A stretch of DNA of 64,000 nucleotides from Liquidambar formosana (Eukaryota > Streptophyta > Magnoliopsida > Saxifragales > Altingiaceae). Below the pieces are notes generated by a model. It was given only the letters and a program-made list of their open reading frames with translations, was not told where the DNA came from and did not search any database. The stretch covers positions 21,845,267-21,909,266 of the forward strand of contig CM077822.1 of assembly GCA_039720395.1 (NCBI GenBank), in the 5' to 3' direction. Below are positions 1 to 19,407 of the stretch, in pieces. Position numbers and translations under genes: made by a program. Position 1 is the first letter of the stretch. The number at the start of each line of letters is the position of its first letter.

Positions 1-632
1 AAGTTAATACTGACGGGGCAACTAAAGGTTTCCTGGGGCTAGGCGGGCTTTGGGGGTGTTTTTAGGAATTGTCATGGCTTTGTGTTAGGAGCTTTCTCTG
101 ATACATTGGGGATTTCCTCTTCAGAGTTTGCGGAATTAATGGTTGTCATTCGTGCAATTGATCTGGCTTGGCAGAAAGGGTGGCATTCGCTATGGTTGGA
201 ATGTGATTCTTCTTTGGTTTTAAGTTATTTAGATCTTGCTGAACGCCTGAACCTGATATCCCATGGCAGCTATGGACCCAATGGAATAATAGTATGTCTT
301 TGCTTCGCCAAATGAATTTTCGATGTTCTCATATTTTCAGGGAAGGTAATATTCCAGCTGATAAGCTAGCTAATAGAGGTGTTGCTTCTTCAAGTTTTAC
401 CTGGTGGGATTATGTTCTAGCTTTCATTGCTCCTGACGTTGCATATGAATGCAATGGTCTCCCTTATTATCGATTTAGATCTTAGTTTTGGAGTTTCATC
501 GCTCATTTTTATCTCATTTTATTTGTGAGCTGGATTGTGGCACTTTATAAGCCACCAAGACTAGACTTTATTCTTTTATTTTTCCTTTCAATTCGAAATT
601 TTAATAAAAAAAATTCTTCTTAAAAAAAATAA
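1..632 (+). mobile_element. 3' end of a degenerate LINE (non-LTR) retrotransposon, RNase H-like domain
   Basis: Translation in shifting frames gives an RNase H-like domain of the plant RVT_3 type. A start like VNTDGATKG lies near base 3, followed by FAELMVVIRA around 130-155, LWLECDSS around 195-215, and IFREGNIPADKLANRG around 330-380. The conserved acidic positions (NTDG, FAEL, ECDS, ADKLA) are still visible. At least two frameshifts separate the pieces, so it is dead. The tail after 485 is an untranslated 3' region ending in A-rich sequence at 602-632, as expected for a LINE 3' end. It probably lies in an intron of the glutathione reductase gene that continues from the left of the window. 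Confidence 0.75.
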
Positions 633-640
633 AAGGATTT

Positions 641-1140
641 AAAACACGTTGTTGCAAGTTAAGGATGTGGGCCCACATATATATAGCCTAGCAACCCTCT
701 CTAATTGTGATATGGGACGGAGTGCATGAACCTAGCACCTTACCTCATCCATATTGGCCTCTTGCCTCAAGAGTCTTGGTTCTTGGCTCTTGGCTCTTGG
801 CCCTTGGTCAATAGAATCCACCCCCCCAAAGGATCACACGTCCTCATGCGGGACTAGCCCCACCACCACAAGGTAGGCTCTTGGCTCTTGGCTCTATACC
901 ATTTGTAACACCCCACCTTTTCACTAGCAACAATGTTGTCCACTTTAGGTTACCCCTCACGGCTTTAAAACGTGTTGTTGCAAGTTAAGGGTGTGGCCCC
1001 ACATATATATATATAGCACAACAACCCTCTCTAACTAGGCAATGTGGGACGAAGTGCGTGAACCTAGCACATCACCTCACCTCATCCATCTTGGCCTCTT
1101 TGCCTCAGGAGTCTTGGGTCTTGGCTCTTGGTCACTACAC
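641..1140. repeat. Direct repeat, two copies of about 150 bp
   Basis: Bases about 641-790 and about 967-1135 are diverged direct copies. Both run from an ACACGTTGTTGCAAGTTAAG-like start, through a (TA)n stretch and CAACCCTCTCTAA, to repeated TTGGCTCTTGG. The 800-900 spacer repeats the TTGGCTCTTGG motif. No coding signal was seen. Confidence 0.6.
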
Positions 1141-1860
1141 ATGGCCAAGCTCCACTCATCATCTGACAAATCAGGTAGTGTCAAAATGTGTCCTGCCACA
1201 CCCCTGGGCAGCCAAGCTTCTTGTTGTGCAAGAATCCTAGTGCTCGAAAATCCTATAATGGGTTGCCTACAACTGCCTTTGTGCTTGTCTTTTATTATAA
1301 TATGTCCTGCCACCCCTGGGCAGCCCCCGACGGCTTCTTTTTGTGCACTTTTTTGTTTGTTTGTTTTGTTTTGAAGTTACTGGGTGCATTTTTGTGCTTC
1401 TTTTTGTCCACTCATAATCTGACAAATCAGCTGGTGTCAAAAGTGAAGTCCGAAAATTAAGTCCCTTAATTTTGATCCATTGGATTGGGTCAAGATCAAG
1501 GGACCTAATTTTTGCACCTCATTCTTAAGCCATTGGATTCACAATATCCAATGGTATTTCAAAAGGCTGACGTGGCCAAGCTCCACTCATCATTTGTCAA
1601 ATCAGCTAGTGTCAAAAATGTGTCCTGCCACACCTGCGTGGCGCCTTCCGGTGGCAAGCTTCTTCTTGTGCAAGAAGCCTAGTGCTTGAATATCCTGGAA
1701 TGGGTTGCTGCAACTGTCTTTGTGCTCATCTTTTGTTAAAAATGTGCCCTGCCAACACCCAACAAACACCCCCCCCCCCCCCCCCGCCGCGGGTGGCTTC
1801 TTTTTGTGCACTTTTTTGTTTTGTTTTGATGTTACTGGGTGCATTTTTCTTTCTTATTGT
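1141..1860. repeat. Second direct repeat, two copies of about 280 bp, with a poly-C run
   Basis: Bases about 1141-1400 and 1571-1850 share GGCCAAGCTCCACTCATCAT, TGTCAAA(A)ATGTGTCCTGCCACAC, a TTCTTGTTGTGCAAGAA-like core and TTACTGGGTGCATTTTTCTT-like ends. The second copy contains a poly-C run at about 1767-1784. Short ORFs here follow the repeat and are not credible proteins. Confidence 0.55.
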
Positions 1861-2384
1861 TGCTGTTGCTTCTCATGCCTTTCACCATATGTTGTGTATT
1901 CTATTTAAAGCTGGCAATCATCCTGGTTTGCGTTAGATTCAAAACTGACGAGCCCATTTATAATCAGGTTGGGAAAACTAAACATGACTCATTTGCTAGA
2001 CACTTTTAAAGATGATCCATGTTTGTGTTATACTTCGTGTTAGACACAATAATCCTCCAACATGTCGGGACAGCTGGTTTAATACATCTCGAACATAGTG
2101 AAAGTTTTTAAAATAAATTGCGCTGATACAGGCCAAACACACTGTCAACTTGCCAACACAGTCACAGTTTTTATATTGTAAAGGAAATTGAGTTGAGTTT
2201 GTATAGAAAAATATAAATATAATAAGAGAGGATGAATTGTAATTGTTGTAGTTGGAATAATAAGAGTATTATAAAATAGAAGTTTATGTAGCATATTGTT
2301 GAGAATCATCTACCAAGTTATGCGACTTTTTGGTATCGAATTTAAGGAAATTAATTAGAGTTATCCTTATAATAATAAAAAATA

Positions 2385-2642
2385 CTCCCTCCGTTCCTAA
2401 TTGACTAGTCCCCTTTGAAAAAACATGCTTTTTTAGGAAATCCTATTAAATGTTTTCATATCAATATATATGTTTTGACATTTCAATTTTGTCCTCAAGT
2501 GTACAAAACATTGGAAAAAGATAAAATACCATTTAAGGGTATTTTAGGAAATGAAATAACAAGAGTCATTGACTTTTGGAATGTGACAATAATTTTGAAA
2601 CTTCCCAAAAAGGAGAGGCCAATAATTTAGGAACAGAGGGAG
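2385..2642. mobile_element. Stowaway-type MITE with TA target-site duplication
   Basis: This 258-bp element begins CTCCCTCCGTTCCTAATT and ends AATTTAGGAACAGAGGGAG, so the termini are imperfect inverted repeats. It is flanked by TA on both sides (2383-2384 and 2643-2644). CTCCCTCCGT termini with a TA duplication are the hallmark of Stowaway MITEs, which are mobilised by Tc1/mariner transposases. No transposase is encoded. It lies in a glutathione reductase intron. Confidence 0.88.
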
Positions 2643-3181
2643 TAAATATATATTTATAGGTTGATATGTCCATTCTCCCCTGTATGTTTGCTATTTCTGC
2701 CTTGTTGGTATGAATGATGTCTGTGCCCCTTGCTTATGTCTGCTCTACAAGGCCCATTTCTTGTGGGGTTAACTCGAAACCAACTAGTTGATCCATTCAT
2801 AACTTTGGAATAATAAGAATATAAACGTAATATGAATGTATAAATGCTAATATTTTTATCAAATACTAATAAAGTTGAATATCTGAATGTGAGTTGGCAG
2901 ATTGTGTCAGGGGTGAACGTATAGTCTAGCATCGAGGGACATATTTTTCTATATAATCATGTCATACACTTAAGTGTCCAACGTTGAAGCCCTTGTGTTG
3001 TATCCTATTGTCCTTTTTTTTTTTTTTTTTAATGAATTTTAGACAGCTTGTCTTGTGGTTTTATTCACTGTTTTACTCATTCATTAATTGTAGAAAGATA
3101 AATGATAATGAAGCACTTCAATTTTCTTCTATTTTGAATTTGTTTGTGTTATGATTAACTCTTGTTTTTTGTTTTCCCTAG

Positions 3182-9961
<6,780 letters not shown>

Positions 9962-12205
9962 AGATTAAAAGATGAAGAAAATGATGGTAGGCATCTGGAA
10001 GAGACACTATTGGTCATTGGTAATTTGTTTCACATTCACCAAACACATGGGAACAAAAGAGGAAAAATCAGGAAAAGGATCTGTTTGGTTGAGCACTGCC
10101 TTAATAAAATGATTATTTTAGGAAATTGCAGTGTTAGTTTAGTCAGTTGAAGGCAGAAAACATTATAATTATGTTAATTTTCATATTATTTGATGTGGAT
10201 TGGTAACTCAGGTCTTTCTGACTAGATGTTAGATTTTATAATCCAACACCCCCCCCCCCCCCCCACCAACAATTTTTTTTTTTTTTTTGCCTTTTCCTTT
10301 TTCTTTTCCTGTGTTTGCGGTGGGAAGGCCAGAAAATTAGCAGATATTTCGAGGGTTTTTCCTTGAAAATATAGTCAACATGAAATCCAGGAAAACTGGT
10401 ATAAAAGAACTGGTCTACTTGACCTCCAAACGATAGGGATATTGAACTCAAGCAGCCATTAGAGGTTCCTTGAATTTGATCTGAACCCTACATAGATATT
10501 CATACAATGACCAAATTATTATTATTATTTTTTTATATCAAAATGAAAACAAACATGATCTGTTAAACCTCCGTCCAAGTTTATCAGACCAGTAACAAAA
10601 ACTTGATCCGTAGGGTACGTTACTAGAAATTGCCAGCCCCATGATAAATATTGGCGAATGTTAAGAAAAACACAAAAATGATGTGTGCGCGGGTCGAATC
10701 ATCTGTCGTGTTTTTTAATATATAGATAGGGTTAGGATTAGAGGTGACAAACTTCTACACAAATTTTAACAGAACATAAGCCATTTAAATTAATATAGAT
10801 TCTCCAAGTGGTGATGTAGACATTTATTTAATTGCAACTGATGTGGCTCCTACATCAGCAATTTAAACCAAATAAAAATAAAAATGATCTCAAATAGTGA
10901 TTGAATTGCCTTCCTGGTACCCTTAGAAACTATCTTTAACCTAGTTTAATTGGGACTGGACTATTAATTTTTAATATTGTCGATTATACCATGAATTTCT
11001 TAAGAAGTAGCCGATTCATTGACTTTACAGTACGCTTGAGCTTGAGCTTGAGCTTGGTCTGTGCAAAAACAAGAAAGATTCAGACAATAGAGTGCCGAAC
11101 CTTAGAGAGACCTAAGGCACCTTCTTGCCTTCAATGAAGAAACTACTGATAAAGAGGGAACAATTCCTGCCCTACTTGTTTGATAATTTCCCAAGCATCT
11201 CTCAATTGCGTTGTTCACTTCCTAATTTATCCACTCAGTAGGGAATCATGGCCGGGGTTGGTTATTTCCCTAGCCGGACTTATCTGTAATTCCAGTTATG
11301 TGTGGGGAATTACAAATAAGTCTGGCTACGGCAAACAATTACAGTTCAATACAGATGATTATTAACTTACTAGTAAATGACTACTAATTTAACTAAGAAT
11401 GACTAACTATAATTGAACTGCAACCAGACCTATCTGTAACTCTCAGTTATTTGTTGTTACAAGCGTGGCATTAGGCTGTGTAGGAAATCCAATGGCTCCT
11501 TTGTAAAAGAACCAAACATTTTGTTCATTGTTGTGTAAGAGGCCCCGCGTCTGCTGTGTAGGATGGGTAGGATCCATGGCTTCTCGTCAGAGGAACAAAG
11601 GCCATCAGATCATCAATCTTCCTTCAACGTAGACACATATAAAGTACAAACGGAGAAAATTCGGTAACTCCAATTTCTGAAGAACAAAGTAAACTTGAAT
11701 ATCCGATCCATCTTCTACAAGGCTGAGATGCTACCTCAACTGGCCACATAAAATTTAATGTCAAGAGCAGTTTGTTCAATTCAGACATTAAAGAATAAAT
11801 TTAAAAGAACTTTTTGGCGCCATCTGCGACGAACATATACAGCACTGAGAATGAATTTGTGGACTCGGACCTGGTGGAAGTGTGATTGTTCCAGCAATCA
11901 CTAACAGAGAAATGGCAGCAAATTGCTGATCCCATCAATACCACATGGTGGTAGAGAAGGCATACAATAACCACCTGAATCCTCATGGTTTTGTAAGAGA
12001 ACAACATGCTTGATTGTAAGGTAAAATAAAATGTCGTCAGGGAAAGACTATCTAGTCAAATGATCATATAACATGACTTGTACATTCACGTTTAGGACAG
12101 CATGTCATTATGTACAATAAATTACACAAAAACATGCGTGTGTGTGCAAACACAAACACAAAACTATGACCAAGAGGTGTGATGAAATATGCATTACAGT
12201 TATAC
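9962..12205. other. Spacer between convergent genes
   Basis: This holds the 3' flank of the glutathione reductase gene and the 3' flank of the minus-strand pTAC5-like gene, whose stop is at 12206. A poly-C run at about 10248-10264 is followed by poly-T at 10273-10288. A strong hairpin lies at 11273-11328. No coding exon was recognised. Confidence 0.5.
11273..11328. repeat. Short hairpin, about 21-bp stem
   Basis: GCCGGACTTATCTGTAATTC and its near-complement GAATTACAAATAAGTCTGGC lie about 14 bases apart. A third degenerate copy (CCAGACCTATCTGTAACTC) follows near 11427, which suggests a worn MITE terminus and not a terminator. Confidence 0.5.
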
Positions 12206-15200
12206 CTAAATCATTGGTTTTCCCTCACATAGATCACAGATGGTGTACCCAAGGCCTTCGCAGTATGGACACTTTGCTCCTTCATCGACCCATTCCAAAA
12301 ACTGCACCAAAAACTCAAGCATTAGATCAAACACTCGAATATAAGACTTACCAATGAAAATTTGCTCAAGGGTGTCGCACATCCTCATACCTGTTCTTCA
12401 ATGTTTGGCTCACCCGTTCCATCACATTCTGCAACAGAGCAATTGTGAGTTAGCTGCAGATGGTTTTTGAAGACAACCACTGGCTGTTATAACCTTTAAA
12501 AAAAAAAAAAAAAAACCTCTACCAATTGGAAGCCATGTCACTTAATGTCCCCCCATACTACTAGCAGAGTAAACATCGACACACTTCAGAACCATCCAGT
12601 AAAATGAAAATAACTTGAATCAGAAGGATTGCTAAACCATGAAACAGAGCACATCATCTGGACTCACAGTGATCAGCCTTTGGTCTAGCCACATTTCATA
12701 GCCAGGATATTCACAGAACTCTTTATCATTAAGGGCCTCAATTCTTCACCAAAAACAGTTCCCAAACTACTTCCAAGCATAATATAAATACTCATTTTGA
12801 TTCTACACATGCAAACATTTACACCCTCTCACTGCTTTTGTTTTATTTATCAGATAATGGAACCTCTACAATTAGACATGAGAGAATAAATCCTATATTA
12901 TTCTTAAAAATTACAAGGAAGAGCTATGGTTCTCCAAGTAAAAATCACTGTCCAAAACAGGGCCAAATTTCACCATCATGTCTCTGTCTCTGAGAGTTGC
13001 ACATCTTACCCACATCTAAGTTATGGGGCTAAAACAACAGCCCTTGGTCTATCATGTTCCAAGCAAAAATATATAACAATGCATGGTATTAGCAATACCC
13101 CATTCCATATTCTGAAGGGCACTCGTAGTGTCTCTACTTCAATTCTAATATTATAACTATTTTCAACAAATGAAGTACAATAATATATTTGATTATGCTA
13201 AGAGATAGCATAAACATGAAAGGAAAGAGAACAATGCAACTACAAGTCTACAACTACTACCACTAGACAAGACAGGTTTTTGTGAAATTAAATCATTTTA
13301 GAGAGCTTAGTCAACAGGGTATTTCAAACATAATATAAAATGGATTCATACCTGTGCATAATAAGCGGCCTTCCCCACGGCAAGTAAGGCACTTTGTCGC
13401 AGCACTCCTGGTCTTGCTTCCACCGACCTGGTTATCCCTGTCAATAAGCCTAGATGGTTCCTCCCAGCGATTCTCTCCAAGTAGAAAGACTCGATGTTGA
13501 GTTACATCAACTTCTTTAACACCATCTTCTCTCACAACTGTCTGCTGAATTTCTGAGAATTCTGTTACGGAAGAAAATGCAGCTCCATTTGCAACCTCCT
13601 AATAATTGACAGAACCCTCTTAATTACAAATTTTTTAACCAAGTAATTCAAGGGCTTAGACCGCCAATATTAGAAATCCAAACCTTAGATTAGGTACTGC
13701 AACTCCCTATAAAAATAATGTATTTTCCCTTATTAAAAAAAATAAAAATAATGTATTTTCAGGTTAAGAGATCATAATTTCAGCTAGTCTAGAAAGAAAG
13801 CCAAACACATGACACCAAAAGAACACACTATCAGTTAATGTTTGAGGAAAAGCATTGAAATAAAGAAACATAATCGTCAATGTCGACATAATTGAACACA
13901 GCCATCAAGTTCTCTAACTCATCATGGCATACTTGTGTATGCGGCTACCATATCCACTGTATTTTGCATCTAAATGGGGTCACTCCCCCATATAACATTT
14001 ATCAAAAATTGTGTAGAAATGTCAAGCCAAAAGTATGCATTTGAAGTGGTTTTCTTGAAAACATTGACTCCAGGTTAACCTTGGTCACTTGAGTAATGCT
14101 ATTAATTCATTGAACTATATGAAGTTCAAAACCCCAACATCAACTACATACATTAAGGATCTTCAAATTCTGAATAAAAATTTAAAACCATGCATATGAT
14201 TCCAGTATATGGCTATATACTAAATAGTGAACTACATAATTTTCCACCTGCTCGATGAGAAAAGTTGTCTCACATGTGTGATTTGATTCAAATGGAAGTG
14301 TTGAAGACACTAGAAGGACAAGAGGAAGGCCAAAGAATGTGGATCAAGGTGGTAAAAGAAGAATTAAAGGCCTAAGATTTATCAGAAACATGGCCCTCGA
14401 AAGAGCTGAATGGTGAAAAAAGATTGATGCATCTAGCCCCAAGCAATTGGATATATGGCTTTGTTAAATAGATGAGTATGATGAGTTTAATATACAGTTT
14501 CCACTATGGGGTCAATGCATCCCTGTCTACACCAGGACCTTTATGCAAATATTCGGAGCCATATCCTTGCCATTTCATCTTTGGCCTTGATACCCAAAAT
14601 GCTAACCAATCCAAAGATGATCCGAGAGCACAAAATTAAAACTTTCTTCTGATACTTATCCGGAAAAAAGAAATCCTGCATAAGTTATCTAGTTTCATAC
14701 CACCTTGAGTAATGCCCAAAATATAGTCATTCCTGGGAAAGATATGATCAATTACATTTTGCAAGTCCAAGAATTCACCAAATACCCAGAATAAATAAGA
14801 ATAAATCACCAACAAAATCACTCTTCAAAGAATGAAACTGGACTTTCTCAATTGAAACCATCATTGCCTTGCCAAAAGGTATGAATCCTTCGCTGAGTAA
14901 ACCAAGAACATGCCTAAAACTGAACTGGTCTAAAACTCTAGATAGATTGTCATATAGCTAAATCCTTCTTGAAGGGATCAAAAATTGGTGATGGTTCACC
15001 TAAATACAAGCTTAATTTGCTTATCATAAGCTAACAATATGTCAGACAAGGCTGTGCTACTTCTACCAGGCTACTACTACTACTATCAGCTTAGTGGGAG
15101 CATATTCAACAGATGTATGATCAGACCAGCATCCAAATGAGCCAACATTTCAGGAAATGCTATGGACAAATACCATGGACAAATACACCAAACAACTGCT

Positions 15201-17399
15201 AAGGTCTTGTAAATAACAGAGAAGTTTGAACATACCTTTGGTGGAGCAATCACTTCATTTCCTTTCAGAGCTGCATTTATTGTCAAGCCAGAACCCTCAA
15301 TTTGTTGCTCCATATACAACCTTTCTAGGAGCTCTGCAGACATAATTCCATCTTCAGGGGCACCTTGAGTGGCCTGTTAAGAGAAACCATATAACAATTG
15401 TAACCACAAGAGGAGGGATAGTCAGGAAGCACAAAGGGAGAAGATTTAACTCATCATCACGATCGCCATTCAGTTAGGAAATAATCACATTAGCCCTCAC
15501 CTGATCACTCAATGAAGTTTGCAGTGTCTTAAAATGTAATGTAAAATGAAATTCAAAACTTACTTGCCAGGTTTTTACAGCACGCTCAGTCCCACTTGAG
15601 AAGCTGGAATATTCCATATCTTCCTCACCAGAATAAAATCCCAATTTTTGCAATGCTTCCTGTCAAAATCATACTCATTAAGGAGCAGACCATGACTTAA
15701 AATACAACCACTTGGAATCATTAAGAAACAGCCATTATAGGACATGAGAAAACAAAAAGCAGAAAAAGACCACAATAACCCTCTTACAACAGAAACGAAA
15801 CCACCATTAACTGTAAATCCACTTCTTAATTCACCAAAAACAGTCATACTGTTCAGAGAAAAGACCAGGGACAAAAACAAAGAAGCAATAATGATAATAA
15901 AATGATCATCATAATCAAAATCATCATGAAGATAAGAAGTAGAAAAAACACAAGTGCTCAGACTCACAATAGAACTACAAAATGTACTTTGTGATATTGA
16001 ATCAAGAAACAAGGGTTGTTTAAGCAAATCAAGTTGGTAGTTCAAAGTACTTGGACTAAAAATTGGGAGTACTCGAAAAGTGGAGTGAGTCCTATTCACC
16101 CCCCCTCCCGGTTTAGGACATTGGAAGATTCATTAAAACAGAATGTTCAAATTGAAAGCCCCAAAAGGCGCCATTAGTACACCTTATAACTGGGGTTCAA
16201 AACACTTTATGATGGTGCCGTCTTCCAATAAAAGAACACCACATTAATGATGGTGCCATCTTACTATAAAAGAATACCACATTTCACCAATGTTAAGGAA
16301 TTTAGTATGCTTTCAAGTTCGGTAACAAGGTGACAACATTGACAAAAGCTAAAACATTAGGAAAATGCTTTTGGACCTCCCTTAACAAACCCCCATGATG
16401 AGGCGTGAAAACAGATTGGGATTAGTACACCTTTGTTTTTACGCCGCATAATGGGGGTTCTTTTTTCTTTTCTTTTTTTTGTTTTGTGGGGGGGGGGGGG
16501 CCTAAAGGGGGTCCAATAGCATTACCAAAAATATTATGATCGTCTCCATTTTGTGGTAGCTGATAATCTGATATGCTGTAATTTGGTTGCAACAGTGTCA
16601 ATTACAGCAGTGTTTGCCCTAACTAGTTTGTATGTAAATGCCATACAATTCTGAAAGTTCTTATAGTCATTCCTTGTACTAAGCATCTCATAATAACAGA
16701 TACAGATACAATCAAACAAACAAAACACAAACTCGCCTTTGAAGTTCATAGAAGAAATGCGGATTGCAAGCAAACCTGCATCGCTCGAACCTCGTCTCCT
16801 TCCGATCCCTTCCTCAACGCCCTCCTCTTGACCTTTTTCACCTCTCCTTCCTCTTTCTCCACAACCCTAATTTCCTTCACAACCATCTCCTCCACCACCA
16901 CCTCCTCCTCCTCCCTCCTCTCCTGCGCCTCCAACGCCATCGGACTCGCACTCGACCCGCTCTCCGCAATCCTATTCTTCGCCGGCCCCAAATCCGTTTC
17001 CTTCAAGACCTGCAACATCGCCGCGACATTCGCAATCGTTTCTGAAATGGAGGCTCCTTGCATCGAGTTCTGGCGTTCTAGGGCTTCGATTTTGAGCTTC
17101 AAATCCGAGATTTCGCGGAGCAGCGATTCGCGCTCGGAGTGCCAGCGGGACTCTTGGCGGAGCCAGCGCTGTTCTTCGCGGAGCCAGCGTTGCTCTTCGC
17201 GAAGCCACCGGACTTCTTCGCGTTCGAAGTCGGAAGGGTTTGGAGGTGAAGAAGCGGCGAGGATTTGAGATTTGGTGTGGGAGTGGAAAGAGGAGGGTCT
17301 GGAGATTGGGAAAGGAGTGAGGATGAATTGAAGAGGATGGTGAGATTTGTGAGAGAGAGAAAGAGTAACGTTTAGAGGGAGGGGCAGGGAGGAAGCCAT
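12206..17399 (-). CDS. PTAC5: pTAC5-like plastid protein: peptidoglycan-binding-like domain plus DnaJ-type zinc finger
   Basis: Six exons on the minus strand: 16776-17399, 15564-15659, 15236-15373, 13352-13598, 12391-12428 and 12206-12301, giving 412 residues with no frame break. Residues 1-45 are Ser/Pro-rich and basic, like a chloroplast transit peptide. Residues about 57-110 form a coiled coil with repeated WLREEQR units (near 65-80). Residues about 205-262 (VRAMQEALQKLGFYSG to MSAELLERLY) match a peptidoglycan-binding-like fold. The C terminus has four CxxC pairs: CLTC 356-359, CTEC 367-370, CPYC 392-395 and CDLC 402-405, as in DnaJ cysteine-rich domains but without a J domain. This order is that of PLASTID TRANSCRIPTIONALLY ACTIVE 5, a component of the plastid transcription complex (Arabidopsis protein about 390 residues, from memory). 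A redox or chaperone role is inference. The start is the first Met before the transit peptide, with a CT-rich leader upstream. Confidence 0.88.
13600..15235 (-). other. Large intron of the pTAC5-like gene
   Basis: This is the intron between exons 15236-15373 and 13352-13598. It is AT-rich and noncoding, and I recognised no transposon. Smaller introns occupy 12429-13351, 15374-15563 and 15660-16775. The last holds a 45-bp tandem duplication at about 16209-16300 (GATGGTGCC..ACCACATT units) and a poly-G run at about 16487-16500. Confidence 0.6.
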
Positions 17400-17583
17400 G
17401 AGAGAGATAGTGAAGAGCTTGGAAATGGAGTGAAGAGTGTGGTTTCTGATATGATATTATGGTTTACTAGTTGAAGTTTGAACCACACGTTGGAGTTTCA
17501 GGAGGCGGGAAGCTAATGTACGCGGCAGGTGCTGGGCATCGTCCACCCAGCAAACACCCTCTCCCCCATTGGGTTTGCGGCAA

Positions 17584-17839
17584 TAGGCTGTAAAACAAGT
17601 CAAACTATTCGGGCTCAACTTAAGATCGACTCGATATAACTCGTAAGATAATGAGCCAATGTCAAGTATCGTTTTAATGTATTCAAATACTACTCGAACC
17701 CGACTTAATAAAAGGTTCATTCAAGTTCGTTCATAAATTAAATTAGTCAATCTCAACTTTTACTTTTGAACTCGTTAATTTAATGAGTTGAACTTGAGTA
17801 ATTTATTACTCGACTTGGTTCGGCTCACTTATACCCTTA
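17584..17839. mobile_element. Candidate hAT-type MITE, worn
   Basis: The 5' end TAGGCTGTAAAACAAGTCAA and the inverted 3' end (TAAGGGTATAAGTGAGCC on the other strand) are diverged inverted repeats. The interior is rich in ACTCG/CGAGT words. Flanks GCGGCAA and GCAACAA look like an eroded target-site duplication. It resembles the better preserved element at 39412-40264. It lies just upstream of the pTAC5-like start. Confidence 0.4.
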
Positions 17840-17889
17840 GCAACAAGCAAAGCCAAGCCAAGTCTTGATAAGAACTTAAGAAAGCAAAA

Positions 17890-18730
17890 TTTTTAAGTGT
17901 TCAAATGTTCGAACCCAAAGAAATTGTTTGATCTCTCCTTAGATGGAATAGATGCACCTCCAAGGCTCAAAGTGCTCAATAATCATCAGCGCCTATGGGA
18001 TGAAAAGGCTACACATACCGGAGAGATTAGTTAACGCCAAACCTCCAAATACCCTTGTGTTTCCTCCAAAATTTCAATTCTGGGGATTGGGTTACGCGAG
18101 CGTGCCAGCCACTAAACAGCGACGAATTGCGGGTTCTACCTTGCCTTGAATGGGCTCAAGGACTTTTCTGTGAAAAGTAATTGAGAATACAAAATAATAA
18201 CAGAAACTAAAAGGAAATGCTTACCACGGAGGAAGCCATTTTCATTGATCAATTTCTGGAATTACAATGATAGACAAAGGGGTGCACACGCCTTTGACCA
18301 GAAAGGAGCACACGTTTCTGGGTTTAAAGTCCTAGAATTCTAAAAGAAAATGAAAAAGATAAAGTTCCTGAGAACTGGTTTGTTGATTGATGTTGGAGAG
18401 ACCTCTTCAAATGGTTGCTTTCCCTTTTATACGCTTCATTAGTAACCGCCCCTTATACTTCGCCCGCTAACTACCCACTTCCATGATCTTTTAGCTCTCA
18501 TAACTTTCCACATTCTATAACCCCCCATGACTTATTTTCAGAAACCAAATCCACCACCTGGGCCTCCCACGATTTCATCTTGACAACCATGGTGATCACG
18601 TGGTTTAATTAACTGTATCGCAGATCACAATCTGGCCTTGACCGATTTGAGAAATTTCAACCCTTTAAACCGCAGACAACTTTTGACCGAATAATCAAAA
18701 AATTGTTAGGCCGATTTTAGGGTGTAAACA
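17890..18730 (-). mobile_element. Gypsy-type LTR region, minus orientation, possibly a solo LTR
   Basis: Read on the minus strand, the region opens at 18730 with TGTTTACACCCTAAAATCGG, a typical start of plant Ty3/gypsy LTRs. A TATA-like GTATAAAAGG lies near 18430, then a transcribed-looking segment with AATGAAA near 18240. The other edge is not clear: no exact TG..CA partner was found. CCTTG occurs just outside the 18730 edge (18731-18735) and twice near 18139-18148, so a shorter 580-bp solo LTR is possible. No gag or pol is present. Confidence 0.5.
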
Positions 18731-19407
18731 CCTTGTTATTTAAATAAATAAAAAATAAATAAAAAGAAACAACAGCAAAGTCTAAAGGTAGACATCGGAT
18801 GATTGCCTCGAACACAATAAGATACTTTTCCTTTGATTGCTATGTAAAAACATAATTGTTCTATTGAATTTTCATAGGATGTGAAAATGCACTCTTAATC
18901 CATTGTGATATCATTAAGGTAAAAAGAAATGGCAGCATTTTATAGACATCAGTACTATTATTATCATATATTATATAAGATACATGGGGAAGGAAATTTC
19001 TGAATTTCGTTATTGAGAATCTGGGAAGCAATTCATAGAAAGTGAAAATCCAACATTAAACCACCAAATACATATCATTACAGTGGCACCCTCAGTTTCA
19101 CATTTATCTTCCTCCCCACATGGCCTCAGTGCCAAACCACGCTTTATCATAAAACGAATGAAGAGCTATGTCTTGACAGGAATTTTGCTATACATACTCA
19201 ATCCCTCATTGATCCAGCTAGTAATAACTAAAATATTAAATAACCAATTGACCAGTAGCCCATTCAATATTACAAAAGTGGGTTTCACTAAACATGCAAA
19301 GAGACATTGGCCATAAGGCATCTACAAATATCCCCATCGACTGAATGTTCGACAGCAACTCAGGCCTCTTCTGGCATTTAATAGGTTCAATAAGAGGCTC
19401 CTCATCC
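18731..19407. other. 3' flank of the DUF7794-type gene
   Basis: This is AT-rich sequence downstream (on the minus strand) of the stop at 19408, so part is probably 3' UTR. No other gene was recognised. Confidence 0.5.

Noticed and set aside
1602..1936. Proline/glycine-rich frames across the poly-C run
   Set aside because: Created by the homopolymer inside a repeat.
16764..17268. Plus-strand frames opposite pTAC5-like exon 1
   Set aside because: Shadows of the coding strand; serine/histidine-rich mirror of an Arg/Glu-rich exon.
18139..18735. CCTTG flanks as proof of a solo LTR
   Set aside because: The inner edge lacks a CA terminus and CCTTG occurs twice there, so the boundary is left open.
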